Source: Osmia lignaria lignaria (taxonomy: Eukaryota; Arthropoda; Insecta; Hymenoptera; Megachilidae). From it: a DNA stretch of 64,000 bases. Positions 51,313-62,493 of the stretch are shown here, piece by piece. Numbering within the stretch: position 1 is the first letter of the stretch; each line of letters begins with the position of its first letter. The DNA is taken from assembly GCF_051020975.1 (NCBI RefSeq), contig NC_135032.1, positions 11,904,001 through 11,968,000 of the forward strand, read 5' to 3'. The position numbers were made by a program, and so were the translations under genes. The notes under the pieces were generated by a model that was not told where the DNA came from, ran no database searches, and saw only the letters and a list, made by a program, of their open reading frames with translations.

Positions 51313-52030
51313 CTTGAAGAGCAAATACTGAAAAGCAAAATTGAGCAAATATGACTCAAACATTCGTCCACTGCTAATATCAGCTGGCAACGGAGGTTCT
51401 TAGGCCCCCTGGACTTACGCCCGACGCTACATACCACCCACCCCGCCTGTTTAAGGCTCTAGGCCCAGGCAGGGTGCACCCCTTCGCTAAGAGCGCTACC
51501 CATCCATCGAACACGTTGCATCCAACGTGTTCGAGTGATGGACGCTCATAGTATAGGCAAAAGGACTTTAAGACAGCTTAGCGTATGGGATGCAACATAC
51601 TTAAATGTTCCGTACTCTATGGCTGTGCCTGAAAAGGCCTAGTAATGCATGGTTTTATCTCCCATGAGGTGGTGTTCACGGTCTTATGCCGCGGAATCCT
51701 TGTAACTAATTTTATCAAATAAAAACCAAAAGGATTCCCACCGAATACTAGTCAGTGTATAGTCATATTTACTCTCGCGCCGGAAATATTTCGCAACACT
51801 ACTTGAACTTGAAAATTCTAACGGGGTAATATTTACTCTCGCGTTGAAAATTTTTCGCAACACTACTTAAACTTGAAAATTTTTCGCAACACTACTTTAA
51901 CTTGAAAATCCTAACGGGGTAATATTTCACTACACAACGGTATGCAGGTGGATAAATGATTATGTGATAGAGTTCGTGAGTATGAAGTGCGAATGATGAG
52001 TATTTAGGACCGAGAATCGTAAACGTGACC
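51313..52030 (+). repeat. Monomer C2 (about 718 bp, to the right inverted repeat)
   Basis: Starts 2100 bp after C1. P1 differs from C1 at 51503 (C to T) and 51538 (G to A), which are exact pairing partners. It has fewer 65-bp subrepeats than C1 and ends in the GAGTTCGTGAG segment that joins the right terminal repeat. Confidence 0.85.
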
Positions 52031-52063
52031 ACTCCCTTGGGGGGGCCAACCCATATACTAAAT
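52031..52063 (-). repeat. Right terminal inverted repeat
   Basis: On the minus strand it starts ATTTAGTATATGGGTTGG, then CCCCCCC and AAGGGAGT. It mirrors the left end with a C/T change and one extra A. Confidence 0.85.
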
Positions 52064-54160
52064 TGATGCCAATTTAACGAATAAAATCGGAAGAACGTTT
52101 CAATTTCATGAGCGATTTCGTTATCAAAGTAAGTAGTTATAATAATAAATAGTATTCATGCTTAATACTTTGATATTGAAATCCGCTCATCGCGAAATAA
52201 ATTCTTGTACATATAAAAAAGAAAGTGTATTGTGAAGTCGGAGGGTCATCCGACTTCTCTACATTTTTAAACTCGAAATCTATATATGTAAATATGTACA
52301 AGAAAACCCTATCCTGAGCTAAGGCATAAAATACACAAAAAACCAATTTGCACGATTATCATTGTATAAAATGATACAGTGATATTCGTGGGTCACTATG
52401 CTCGCTCAAAAAATAAAAATTACAACCAATTCCCGTGTCGCTACGGACCATTCGTCCTACGACATGATGGGAACCGGAGGAACTTTAAAGCATGCGACTC
52501 ACCGATCGTTGACTTGCACCACTGACTCGCCACGCATCTTAAATTGACCCATAGATCGTCAAAAAAATGGTATCCCACTGGCCAAAGAACTCATCTGAAA
52601 GCATAAAAATCACGATTCTTGAACGATATGTGTTTTCTCTCAATCTGTTGTGGTTAATATGCTAATACATAGGATAATTCAAAAATATGCATGCAAAACT
52701 AAATGGGAATAACTACACCATAAAACACGATAAATCACATGCAAATACATCCCAATACACATGAGGATTAAAACCATAAAACACCATAAAATATTTGCAA
52801 AATTATAGTAAAACACATAGGGTACCACTCCATAAAACCCACTAATAAATCCGTATAAATATGGAAAAACACATAGAGAACCACACCATAAAATACAATA
52901 AAACACATGCAGGTACATGGCGTACTACACCACACGGCACACTAATGCACTTGCATAAAAATGTCAAAACACATGGGTGACTACACCATAAAACGCGCTA
53001 ATATATCTTTATAAATATTCCAAAACACATGGGAAACACTATAGGAAACACCATAGGCACACACAATAACACTTGTGATAATACACTGATAAATCCATGC
53101 ACGAATATCCATAGTGTTAACCCGTACCGGTATATGTTTGACATCTCGATCCGTATCCTTCCGCGGTTGCGATAAGACTGACTAGATTTGACCTCCCTCT
53201 AGGTCGCTCTTGTACCGGCGCGCGGCGCGTCCAATCAAGCGTGACGTTCCGCTTCACCGGTTCCGCGGCCGGTTACATTTAACTATTTCTATCTGATATT
53301 TGTTAATATTTGTTTGATTATTATTTTATATTTTACAATTGTTTATTAACCAAATTGTTGTTATATCTATTTAAATTGTTTATTTCTTTACATTTCCGCG
53401 TGGGTATATTGCAAAATTTTGTTTAATTATTCTATTAAAAATTATTTAATTATTATTTTTAATTTTACAATTGTTTGTTTCAATATTTTATAACTTTTTG
53501 ACGATTTGGATAATATAAGGTCCAGACTACCATTCTTTAGGGCCTCCTGAACACGTCCCTTAAATTTTTTTGCATTCTGTTTAGAAATGACGACGTAATT
53601 TGAGAACTCGCGTCTAGGGATTTTTCTGGGGACTGTCGGTAAAGTTTTCGACGCTAGCATCATCATAAAGAAGATAGTTCAATACTCCTTACTGATTGCG
53701 ATTGTGAATAAAGCGCCGCATATGAATCGTTTCACAAACTTCATTCATCAGTTGATAAAAAAGTGACGAATAAAAAGTAGTAATCTACTTATCATTTTTC
53801 TGCTTGATGGTAACATTCGTTAATAAAATAAGTAATGTTTTTCTCTGAATATTATAGTCTCATATAAAAACAGGTACTGTTTATTGTTACCACTAAGTCT
53901 ACCAGCGTACGGGTATCATTGATTTTAATAATATATAGTATTCTCTAAAATATTTTAATTCATAAATACATTGGTACTCCAAGATTTTCTACAAATGAAG
54001 CGTTATTGTATTATAGGAACGTTAAGTTTTATATTTATTAATCGAATAATTGATATGTTTAAAGGAACAAACGAAGGCGTTCAATTCGTAAAACACGAAT
54101 GATCTGACAGGTTCCTTTTTCTTATTTCTATGGTTTATGATCATGACTTGGAAGGGAAAA
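52064..54160. other. Repeat-rich intergenic region before cyclin E
   Basis: From 52680 to 53110 there is a degenerate array built on ACACCATAAAACACA and AATCCGTATAAATAT. A GC-rich block at about 53110-53280 (ACCGGCGCGCGGCGCG) is followed by AT-rich DNA. A minus-strand frame at 53442-53666 is short, basic and unlike any family I know. No gene is called. Confidence 0.55.
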
Positions 54161-54169
54161 CTATTTACG

Positions 54170-54530
54170 CGCGCATATTTCCCGCGTGGTTGGGGCGTAA
54201 GTGCAGGCGTGCATAGGAATGCGTTTGTGTGTGTTCGACGGATCAGCTGAGCGCCAGCTGTGCTCCTTCTGTCAACCAATAAGAATCGCTTATTCTGGCG
54301 CACAGCAGCGCCCTCGAATACACGACCGGTGCCCACTGATTTGGCGTTCCCGCGAAAGCAATTCGTGAACTTTCATTCCTAATTTTGAAGCCTTATTTCA
54401 TGTGTATATACATATTTTTTTCGCAATTTTATGTAAGTTTTCGTTTTATCGTGTACAGTGCATCCAAAGGTGATAATAATTTTCAATATTACTTGAAAAA
54501 ATTGTGAGATACTTAAGCGGGAAATAGAGA
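54170..54530 (+). promoter_or_regulatory. Cyclin E promoter candidate with E2F-type and CCAAT sites
   Basis: A CpG-rich block lies upstream of the cyclin E start codon. It contains TTTCCCGCG (54178-54186), CCAAT (54276-54280), a composite TTTGGCG plus TTCCCGCGAAA (54340-54357) and GCGGGAAA (54517-54524). E2F binds TTTSSCGC-type sites, and cyclin E is a classic E2F target at G1/S. The transcription start is not defined; the 5'UTR could run from about 54360 to 55310, with or without an intron. Confidence 0.55.
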
Positions 54531-55310
54531 TGCGCAGAACGCGTAGGTGCTGTGACTCCTTGGATTTCTGTACCATCTTTACACAGTGTTTCCTGTTTTA
54601 ACGTGAATGCATCGTATTGCCACGATAAAATACAGTGTTCCTAGTTTACAGACTGTAATTTTCACAAGTTTTTACAATATCTTAATGAGTAAAAGGGTAC
54701 CGACAATAAGGCGTCTGTCAAAGGACGCTAACGTTGCACCACGTTTGCATAGCCCTTATATTCCTCACGCGTACACGAAAGTTATAGCGTGTATGCATTG
54801 AAAGTATGCAGCCAGGACTTTAAGGAAGCTGTTCTGTGAAATTTGGAAATTTTTTTGCCCCTTTGAGGTTATGTTATACATATAGAGGGCGTGACAGTGC
54901 CAGATTGCAAGCAGGGGTTGGTCATCGTTTCGCGCGCTGGTCTCCCGCGCTTCGAGTTCCACGTCTTATATTTTTCCGAAGAATTACTGTTCTGTGATAT
55001 CCTGAGGCTTGAAAATACATTAGAAAAGATTTTAAGAAATTTCCGTATTAAAATACACTTTACCAATGAAAAATTATGGCATCAAATATTGAATCAAAAG
55101 CAGCCAAGTATACGTGCATTATGGCGATCGGGTGCGTGTAAGCTTCGCGCGCTCTTTTATTTTTCGGCATTTTCCTGATTAAATTATTGATCGTATGCTT
55201 CTGAAATTAAGCAAACGTTTAATTAAAATACCAATCTACCAGTACGTAAATTAAAAAAATTAATTTTCAACGGAAATATTTTCTGAACACGTCGACAATT
55301 CTGGAGCAAG

Positions 55311-57223
55311 ATGCCACAGACAAGGTGAGTGAACGACTTTCCATTTGGTCTTGAAATTTCATTTAATTTCATCGATATTTTAGTGTAATCATTTAAAACA
55401 TACGTCAGACTAATTTAACTAGTTTAAGCAATTTACTGTACTTCCTAATTTAAAAAAAAAGAAAGAAATATGCATGTATAACCTTCTTCAATTAATATTA
55501 ACTTTTTAGAAGATCCAGCAGTATTGCATAAATATTAGCCAAGCAAATTTTAACTTGATAGTTTTATGATTAATTTATAAATAGTTGTAGCCAATTACAA
55601 AGGTCATATAGGATGTACATGACCTCTAAAAGACATTAGACGTTGTATAACGTAATTTTCTGTAGCAATTCAGAAATATTTTTCTTGACCCTATAGTGTT
55701 AATACACTTGTTTCTTTGGTTTAATCAAACATCTAAAGTTACTCTGATTATTTCAATTGAAAATCATTTTTTCCCTTCATACAGTTTACAGGGAAAGAAG
55801 TCACAAACTTATTTACAAGGGGGCAAAGCAGCAACAGTATCTTTAAAACGTAAAAGACGTGCAACAGAAATCTCTGAGGATTCTGAAAATTTATATCCGC
55901 CTAATAAAGTACCAGCACTGTCACAGACATCATACCCAGAGTCATGTCAAACAGTACATCCTTTAGAAAATTCATGCACACCACATCAAGTGTCTCCATT
56001 GAAAGAACAGCAAGAGCCAGCCACATGGTCTGAGTTAAGAAGTGCAACTTGCTTTTTAACACCATCATCATCTAATAATATATCAAATAGACCTAGCCCT
56101 TTACCATCATTTCCATGGGCTGATGGTAATCAAGTTTGGTCCTTCATGTGTCTGGGAGATCAGAAAACAATTATTCAAAGGAATCCACAGATGTTTCAAA
56201 GGCATCCAACATTACAGCCCAGAATGCGGGCAATTTTATTAGACTGGTTAATTGAAGTTTGTGAAGTATATAAGCTACATAGAGAGACTTATTATCTTGC
56301 CATGGATTATATAGACAGATATTTATCCATCCATCAAAATGTACCCAAAAATCAACTACAGTTGATAGGTATCACATGTCTTTTTATAGCTGCCAAGGTT
56401 TGTACATTTTTTTTAGCTTTATTCAACTCTAACATTAAATAATTGTCTAACGAAAATAATTTTTTTTTTTTTTCAGGTTGAAGAAATATATCCACCCAAA
56501 ATTGCAGAGTTTGCATATGTTACTGATGGTGCATGTACAGAAGAAGAAATTTTAGGAAAAGAATTAGTGATTTTGAAAGGTCTTGGGTGGAATTTATCTC
56601 CTGTAACTGCCCCTGGTTGGCTTAATATATATATGCAAATTGAGTCTGGTGATTGGTCAAATCCAAATGCCTTTATTTATCCTCAGTATGGAGGTCTGCA
56701 ATATTCCCAGGCAGCTCAACTACTGGATCTAGCCACTTTAGACGAGGGAAGTTTAAAATTTCCTTATAGCCATATAGCAGCTGCAGCTATCTATCATACA
56801 CAAGGAAGAGAATGTGCTTTAAGAGTATCGCGCATTCCGTGGGAGCAACTTGCACCTTGTGTCAAATGGCTTACTCCATTTGCAATAACAGCTGCAGAAG
56901 AAAGTTCTCAGTTTCTCTTAAGATCTACCATACTACCTGTAGAGTCTCATTCTGGATCTGGGCTTAGGGCATCAGTGCCCAACATAGTAATGGACGAATC
57001 GCATCGTATACAAACACACGTAGTAGATTTAAATATGTTAGAAAGGGCACAACAGCGGTTAGTAGACGAGGTCCCATCTGTTGACACAAATGAATCTGAC
57101 TCGAATCCTGAGTCTGGTAGACAGAGCCCGAATGAAAGTGGAATTTTAACTCCACCATCTAGCAGTCAAAAAAATTCTACCACACCGCCGCGTCCTCCAC
57201 CGCAATTGCATCCATATACGTAA
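55311..57223 (+). CDS. CycE: Cyclin E
   Basis: Cyclin E activates Cdk2 at the G1/S transition. Exons: 55311-55324, 55785-56397 and 56477-57223, giving 457 residues. The first coding exon has only 14 bases (MPQT plus two bases), followed by GTGAGT. At the exon 2 acceptor only the upstream AG (55783-55784) keeps frame; the AG eight bases later would not. A basic cluster KRKRR at about residue 26 is a likely nuclear signal. The cyclin box starts near residue 152 with MRAILLDWLIEVCEVYKLHR and YLAMDYIDRYL. It continues in exon 3 with KVEEIYPPKIAEFAYVTDGA. A C-terminal LTPPSSS at 433-439 matches the Fbw7/archipelago phosphodegron of cyclin E. The end is Pro-rich. AATAAA occurs at 58084 and 58111, so the 3'UTR may reach about 58.1 kb. 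Confidence 0.97.
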
Positions 57224-58130
57224 TTAAATATTTATAAACGCTTCGTATTTTGTAATGAAGTGTTATATATTTACTAATTGATGGTAAATAATTTTAACTA
57301 AACACCAATAGTGTATAGGAAATATCATTTAATTGCTTAAAAAAATTCTGCCTTGTGCAATACTGCACATGTGCTACTAAATACGGGATTGCTTGAATGC
57401 ACGGTAATAACAGTACATATCTACTGCCTTATTATCGTAAATAATACGGTGCTTCCCATATGAATCCACTGTTTTGTGTAGTGGTATTTTTGTTATAATA
57501 TTAAGATTCACAGTACAAGGTGTTAATCACTTTCTATGATGCCCATAGAGGCACTGAATTTATTTAATATTACTTGTTTTATCATGGTCGTTGAAAAATG
57601 TGCCTTACATAAAGGAATGTAAACTTATATGAAAGCCTATATGGCTATCTTCTGTGATTATATTCATGCAGTGAAACTTGATGCATTGTATTAATATGTT
57701 AGATGGAATTTAATAATTATTACTGTCTTCATTAATCTAGACAATATTAGTGCCTGCAAAAAGTGTCCTTAAAACAACTTTTTATTCATTTCTGAGGTCA
57801 ACAGAGAGCATTGTGAATAGTATTCTTTTACATAATTCGCTTTATTTTAACGCAACGTATTATAACAATGCGTTATTGTGCCGGGTGAATGAATTTTTAT
57901 GTACATGTATATTGTGAAGTATTAATAATAACAAAAAAAGTAGAGAGGGTGAAAGGGGATGAATGCATGCGTGAAGTATAAGACTAATAATTATTATATA
58001 AGGTAGAAACTTCGTGATGAATTATACACTGCCTTATACGTAGTGACGCGGCGGTTTATACACATTTGTATGAAAAACTTGACAATAAATATTTGTAAAT
58101 TGCAAAATTAAATAAAAGGTGTCCTGAATA
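57224..58130 (+). other. Cyclin E 3'UTR and downstream
   Basis: AT-rich sequence after the cyclin E stop. The candidate polyadenylation signals AATAAA at 58084 and 58111 would give a 3'UTR of about 0.9 kb. No other gene is seen. Confidence 0.55.
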
Positions 58131-58229
58131 AACCTATCACTATTGATGATCTACAGACAAAAATTAGTATTCTAAGAAAATACAAAATATAAAGTTCATT
58201 CAACATAAAAGCGTAACTTGATTGTTAAA

Positions 58230-58470
58230 CTTACAGACGTACGTTTTGCAAGACGAAGAATCGAACGTCGAAGCCGACATTATCGACGGTAAAAACAGGA
58301 TGGCAGCGCCCCGGTGTTTGATCGAGAAACGCAATGGCGTTCTACGATTGGCTAATGCGTTTGCATTCAAGTTGTCAAATGCTAGACGGCCGTTAAGAAA
58401 GCGGTTGTGTGCCAAACATTGGAACGTTGGTGGAATCGACGATCATATGCACGAACTTTTAACAAAATAG
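58230..58470 (+). promoter_or_regulatory. GC-rich promoter-like block downstream of cyclin E
   Basis: A CpG-rich island in AT-rich DNA. It has GGCAGCGCCCCGG near 58302 and an inverted CCAAT (ATTGGCTAAT) near 58347. Open frames on both strands look like by-products of composition. Its position 300 bp before a plausible first coding exon suggests a promoter. Confidence 0.4.
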
Positions 58471-58757
58471 TGTGATTTGTGTGTTTTAGCACTGCATTAA
58501 ATCCATCTACCAAGCTCAACCCAAAGTGTTAATGATATTTATTGTGAATGCAGATATTCGGAAGCAATCGTGACGTTGTTTATTGCTTCGAAGATCAACT
58601 GTGAATGCAAACTTCGATAACTTTCAGTGTTCTACAATTTGTACATAATACGTTTGAAATTAAGTTATTTTGTGCTTGTGTCCGACAAAAGTGCAACGAC
58701 GAATGTACTTAATCAAGTCGAATTTTTAGTAAAAGTTAGAAAAAAGATATCGTCACG

Positions 58758-58868
58758 ATGTCAAGTCCAAAGAGCATTGGTAGTACTGCTCGTGAAGGGA
58801 CCCGAGTAGTACTTCGTGAAATTACTGCATCCCTACATAATTCGTCTCCGGTACCTCTCCGTTTCAAG
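58758..58868 (+). CDS. Candidate first coding exon of an unidentified plus-strand gene
   Basis: ATG at 58758 in a reasonable start context (TCACGATGTC) opens 37 codons with no stop, and then a donor AAG|GTATTT. The peptide begins MSSPKSIGSTAREGTRVVLR and continues EITASLHNSSPVPLRFK. Its base composition is richer in G and C than the flanks, and a promoter-like block lies upstream. No family is recognised. No later exon is identified in the window, so the next exon would be beyond 64000 or is one I cannot see. Confidence 0.45.
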
Positions 58869-61156
58869 GTATTTGTATTAAAAAGTGATAATGTGCCCTG
58901 CCTATGATAACGAACCCCAAGTTACTCGCATATTCAGCGTTCTTATCGGTACTATCGTCTTCTTTTTGTCCTGTCGCCTTTTCTATCTGTTTTTATTGCT
59001 AACAGTTGTGCCGGAGAATCCCTATAAATAAACCCTGAATCTCCAGGAGCACCTTGAAACGAAAATAAATTTCGCTTCCCGCGCGTTGGCATCTCTTCGA
59101 CTTTCAAAAAGAACGCATCAACTATAAACTTCGTAACATTAATTTTTTTTTTTATAGAAATAGCAACATACATCAATCGTTTATTAGCATACTTATATCG
59201 TAATATCTGCCGCGTGTGTAGAATAAATTAAGGGAAGTACAGTTAATGTTTGACGCACAGCTCGTAAATCCACGGCACTTACAAATGCTCCTCTATTTCT
59301 TGTACGCATGAAACAAAAACTGGTTTGTTTCCAGCGTTATACAAAAATTTTGTTCCCGGTTAAACCGGTTCTCCTCGTTACGGTGAAAAACCTACTGCAT
59401 TTCCGTGTGATTCTGACTGCAGAAACAATAAAAGTGACGTTATACAGTACGAGCACAAAGTTTTTAATATATCAAAGTGCAATAGCATCAACGATTACAG
59501 AAATAGGAGACAATAGCCTTCGTATAAAGAGTAACTTAAAATTCATTAAACTTCAAGTACTTAATATCTCCTTTATCGCGTCAATTTAATCTGTTATATT
59601 CAAGACTCTACGATTAATATGCCGCTATGTAAGAGAAAGTGCTGATTAATCAGGATAAGATTGAACTACCGACGTTATTTAAAGAAAAAAAAGAAATTTA
59701 ATGAAATGCAAAGTTTCCCTTGAAATTTTTCATTATGTATCTTCCATTTAAGTCTGACGTTCCATCATAATTCGATCACGTTCAATGAACTTTCGGCTTT
59801 TCCTTTCTTCATGCCAGTGTCAAATGACTCGTTGCAGTTTAATCGGTCCATCGATTTACCATCAGCGAGGATACGCGTTTAACGAGCGTGTTCACGTGTC
59901 ATTTCAGAGATAGCGCTACATGAACCTCACCTCGCTATCTCGAATCGGTGTCCCACCACTTCCATAGTTGGTGATCTTTGTAGCATAATGCCCATGCGGC
60001 GTGTGCGCGGTCCGACGTTACGACAGCGGTGTGTAACAGCAAGTGTTAGTGGATGTATCATCGTGGCAAAACGGTGGCGATGATTCTCTGGTCATTGAAT
60101 CTACTCGACGAATCGCAGCCTCGTTCCATGTTGTACGCGATCTAGCCGCAACCTTCATCTTAGGATTGCAAAATCATTCTCGAAAGGTGAGGCGTTCGCT
60201 TTTTGGCAGCATCGTCGTTTCTCATACATACACAGACACGTAGATGGTGGTGGTCGCGTGCCGTCTGAAAGTCAGTGGTAGTGGTGGATGTCTAGAATAT
60301 CGACTGGAGAATGCGCTGCGCTAATATTAGAATTTCTACCAAAGATATCTTCCGTTGATCCGTCACGTTCGGTGAGTGCGTGGTTTTCTGGCTAAGTCTC
60401 TCTTGGCAAGCAGAGACAAGCTGACTGCAAAGGTGATAACTAACTGTGTCGTCAGACCTAGTTCTTCCTCTCTCGCTTTAACGCGTCGTTCTTATCGAAT
60501 GCAGTCGTATCGAACTGCATTAATGTCCGTATAAAATTCTCTATGGACCATAAGACTGCAGCTCGATGAAGCTAAACGCAGAGGGATGAGAGAGACACAC
60601 CCCTGTTGAAAAGTGTTCCTTTTTCTCTGTCAACGCGACAAGATGGGAATGACTCATACATATAGCCGATAGTGTGTGTTGTGGTCTCGATGATGTCAAG
60701 AACACGCCGAATAAGGAGAGCGCGAGCTTCTCGAGTTTCGAATGGAAATTGCTACTGATTGTATCGCCTTGTTCGCTTGAATGCCTCGAATATACGAAGT
60801 GCTCGAGTGAACGCGTTCAGTTTATACCGTAGATTTAACGAATAAAAGAGCACGGTGTAATCTATAGTTCGTCACGGATGACGAGAAATGTTCTTCGAAA
60901 TTCAAAGAGGATCGGAGATATCGAACATCAAGGCGGGAATTTTCGATATACCTAGGTGCGAACATATTATTTTTATATTTTTTGATGTCGAGATGTAACA
61001 CATTGCATTCGAGTTTATTCGTTGTAAAAAAAAGAAACGAAAATATTTAAAGGCTATTAAACATGTCCACGTTTCAAATCGATTCCCTGCAAGTCTACAG
61101 CAAATTTACTCTGTTCATATTTATACATTCTTGGTTCTTAACAAAAAAAGCTTGTA

Positions 61157-61507
61157 CAGTACCGAGCATGGTACGTTTCACGAAGAAAAATGGCGATCCC
61201 CCCCCCCTGTGGTTTCCCTTCCCCGGGCTCCGATCCGTCTCCGGAGACGGTCCCGGGGAAAATGAAGATGCGTGGGTAGAGGTCCCATATATATAGGCCG
61301 GGGGCGGCCCTCCGCTTGCATTCAAACGCATACCCGCGAAAATTTGAATTGATGTTTACCTTGTTGCTTGTACTTTTCAGTTACATACTAAATTTTATAA
61401 TATTTAATAACTAAAAATTATGTTATTGTTTGTTCTAAATCATGTTTAATGTTAATATTATTAAAATTAATTATACATCCTACGGAAGCCTACTACGTTC
61501 GATACTG
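61157..61507. mobile_element. TA-type MITE, family 1, copy 3 (longest)
   Basis: 351 bp flanked by TA. The left end is CAGTACCGAGCATGGTACG. The right end, on the minus strand, is CAGTATCGAACGTAGTAGGC. It holds the family block AATGGCGATCCC and then a very GC-rich inner stretch (61200-61330) with C and G runs that could pair (CCCGGGCTCC against GGTCCCGGGG). It may be closest to the intact form, with the copies at 4179 and 29510 as deletion derivatives. Confidence 0.85.
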
Positions 61508-62472
61508 TACATTGCGTTGTTAATCGATCTAAAGAGGTCTATAATTGGCATTTAGGAATATAAACAGTAATTAAGAGTGTTAATTGCCTCGATACATGCT
61601 AGACCTTATAAATTAAGAAACATAACTTCTAAAACGTGTAAATTATTCAAATCGTTCATAAGATTCTATTAACTACTACGTTTCGGTAACTTACGTAATT
61701 ATCTTAGAAAAAAAAAAGAAAGATAATACAAGAAGCTAAAAAAAAAACATGGCATGAATAATCCTGGAGTTAATTTCTTATTTCGTGATATTAAATTGCG
61801 TTGCATTAGCGAACGACATGAACGTTCTACTTTCTAACCTCACTTGTTTCTAGAATTCCCCTCAATTCAGAAAGATTGAAACAGGCTCCTTAATTAACAC
61901 CTAAGAAAGTAACAATTTGATCTTTAGTCGAACGATATCGAGTAATCTGGTATTTATAACTTTCAAGGATGAACCGAAGGATAAAAAAGTTTCTAGCAAT
62001 CAGTCTAATCGATCTCTCTGCTTTTCGAAACTACAGTCATGCTTTAAATTCTTCAACAAATCGTTTCATCGTCAGTTTTCGTTTTTTCTTTCATTTGAGA
62101 CAGAGCTCTTGTTCCAAGAAAGTTCTTTTTCCTATTATACTTTCGTTAGACGCAGCAGGTGTGTCAAAGTTTATTGAACTGATAGAACACGTCAATTTTG
62201 AAAGTCCTAACAGAGTCAGCGAGACGGAGTAAAAAAAAAGACAAAAAAAAAATACACAGAACCATGAAGAAGGGGTGAATGGCAAGCTTGAAGGATGTTC
62301 CGTGTCGTCCAAAATAAACGTGTCAGGGGGTGTGGATATATAGAGGGGGGGAAAAGATGGGGGGGAGAAAGTAAGAAAGTTCACAACGTGGGGTTCCGTT
62401 GAACCCGCGTGTAAATATGGTTGCGTTTCGGACGGCAGTGACAGCCGAAAAGTGGAGGTCCTTTCAGAAGTC

Positions 62473-62493
62473 ATGGGGAATCTCATCCGCAAG
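62473..62493 (+). CDS. Possible minimal first exon encoding MGNLIRK
   Basis: ATG GGG AAT opens seven codons, MGNLIRK, immediately followed by GTAAAC, an acceptable donor. The MGN start fits N-myristoylation. It sits at the 3' edge of a GC-richer, promoter-like patch. It could be an alternative first exon of a gene continuing beyond the window, or chance. Confidence 0.22.

Larger units (their letters stand above)
47898..52063. mobile_element. 4.2-kb inverted-repeat-bounded element carrying a higher-order repeat
   Basis: The left end, ATTTAGTATATGGGCTGG followed by seven C, matches the right end read on the minus strand (ATTTAGTATATGGGTTGG followed by seven C) over about 30 bp. Only a C/T change and a one-base indel separate them. 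Between the ends there is no transposase, only six monomers in the order A-B-C-A-B-C. Monomer starts are 47971, 48683, 49213, 50069, 50780 and 51313, so the two trimers are offset by 2097-2100 bp. A TA dinucleotide is present at both outer edges, but it is part of the inverted repeat, so the target-site duplication is unresolved. It is best read as a non-autonomous DNA transposon that captured or amplified a satellite-like unit. Confidence 0.8.

Noticed and set aside
54022..55178. Open frames of 65-104 codons before cyclin E
   Set aside because: They lie in a GC-rich promoter and 5' region, overlap on both strands and match no family. Composition explains them.
61095..61331. Overlapping frames on both strands near 61.1-61.3 kb
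   Set aside because: They fall inside the GC-rich body of the MITE at 61157-61507.
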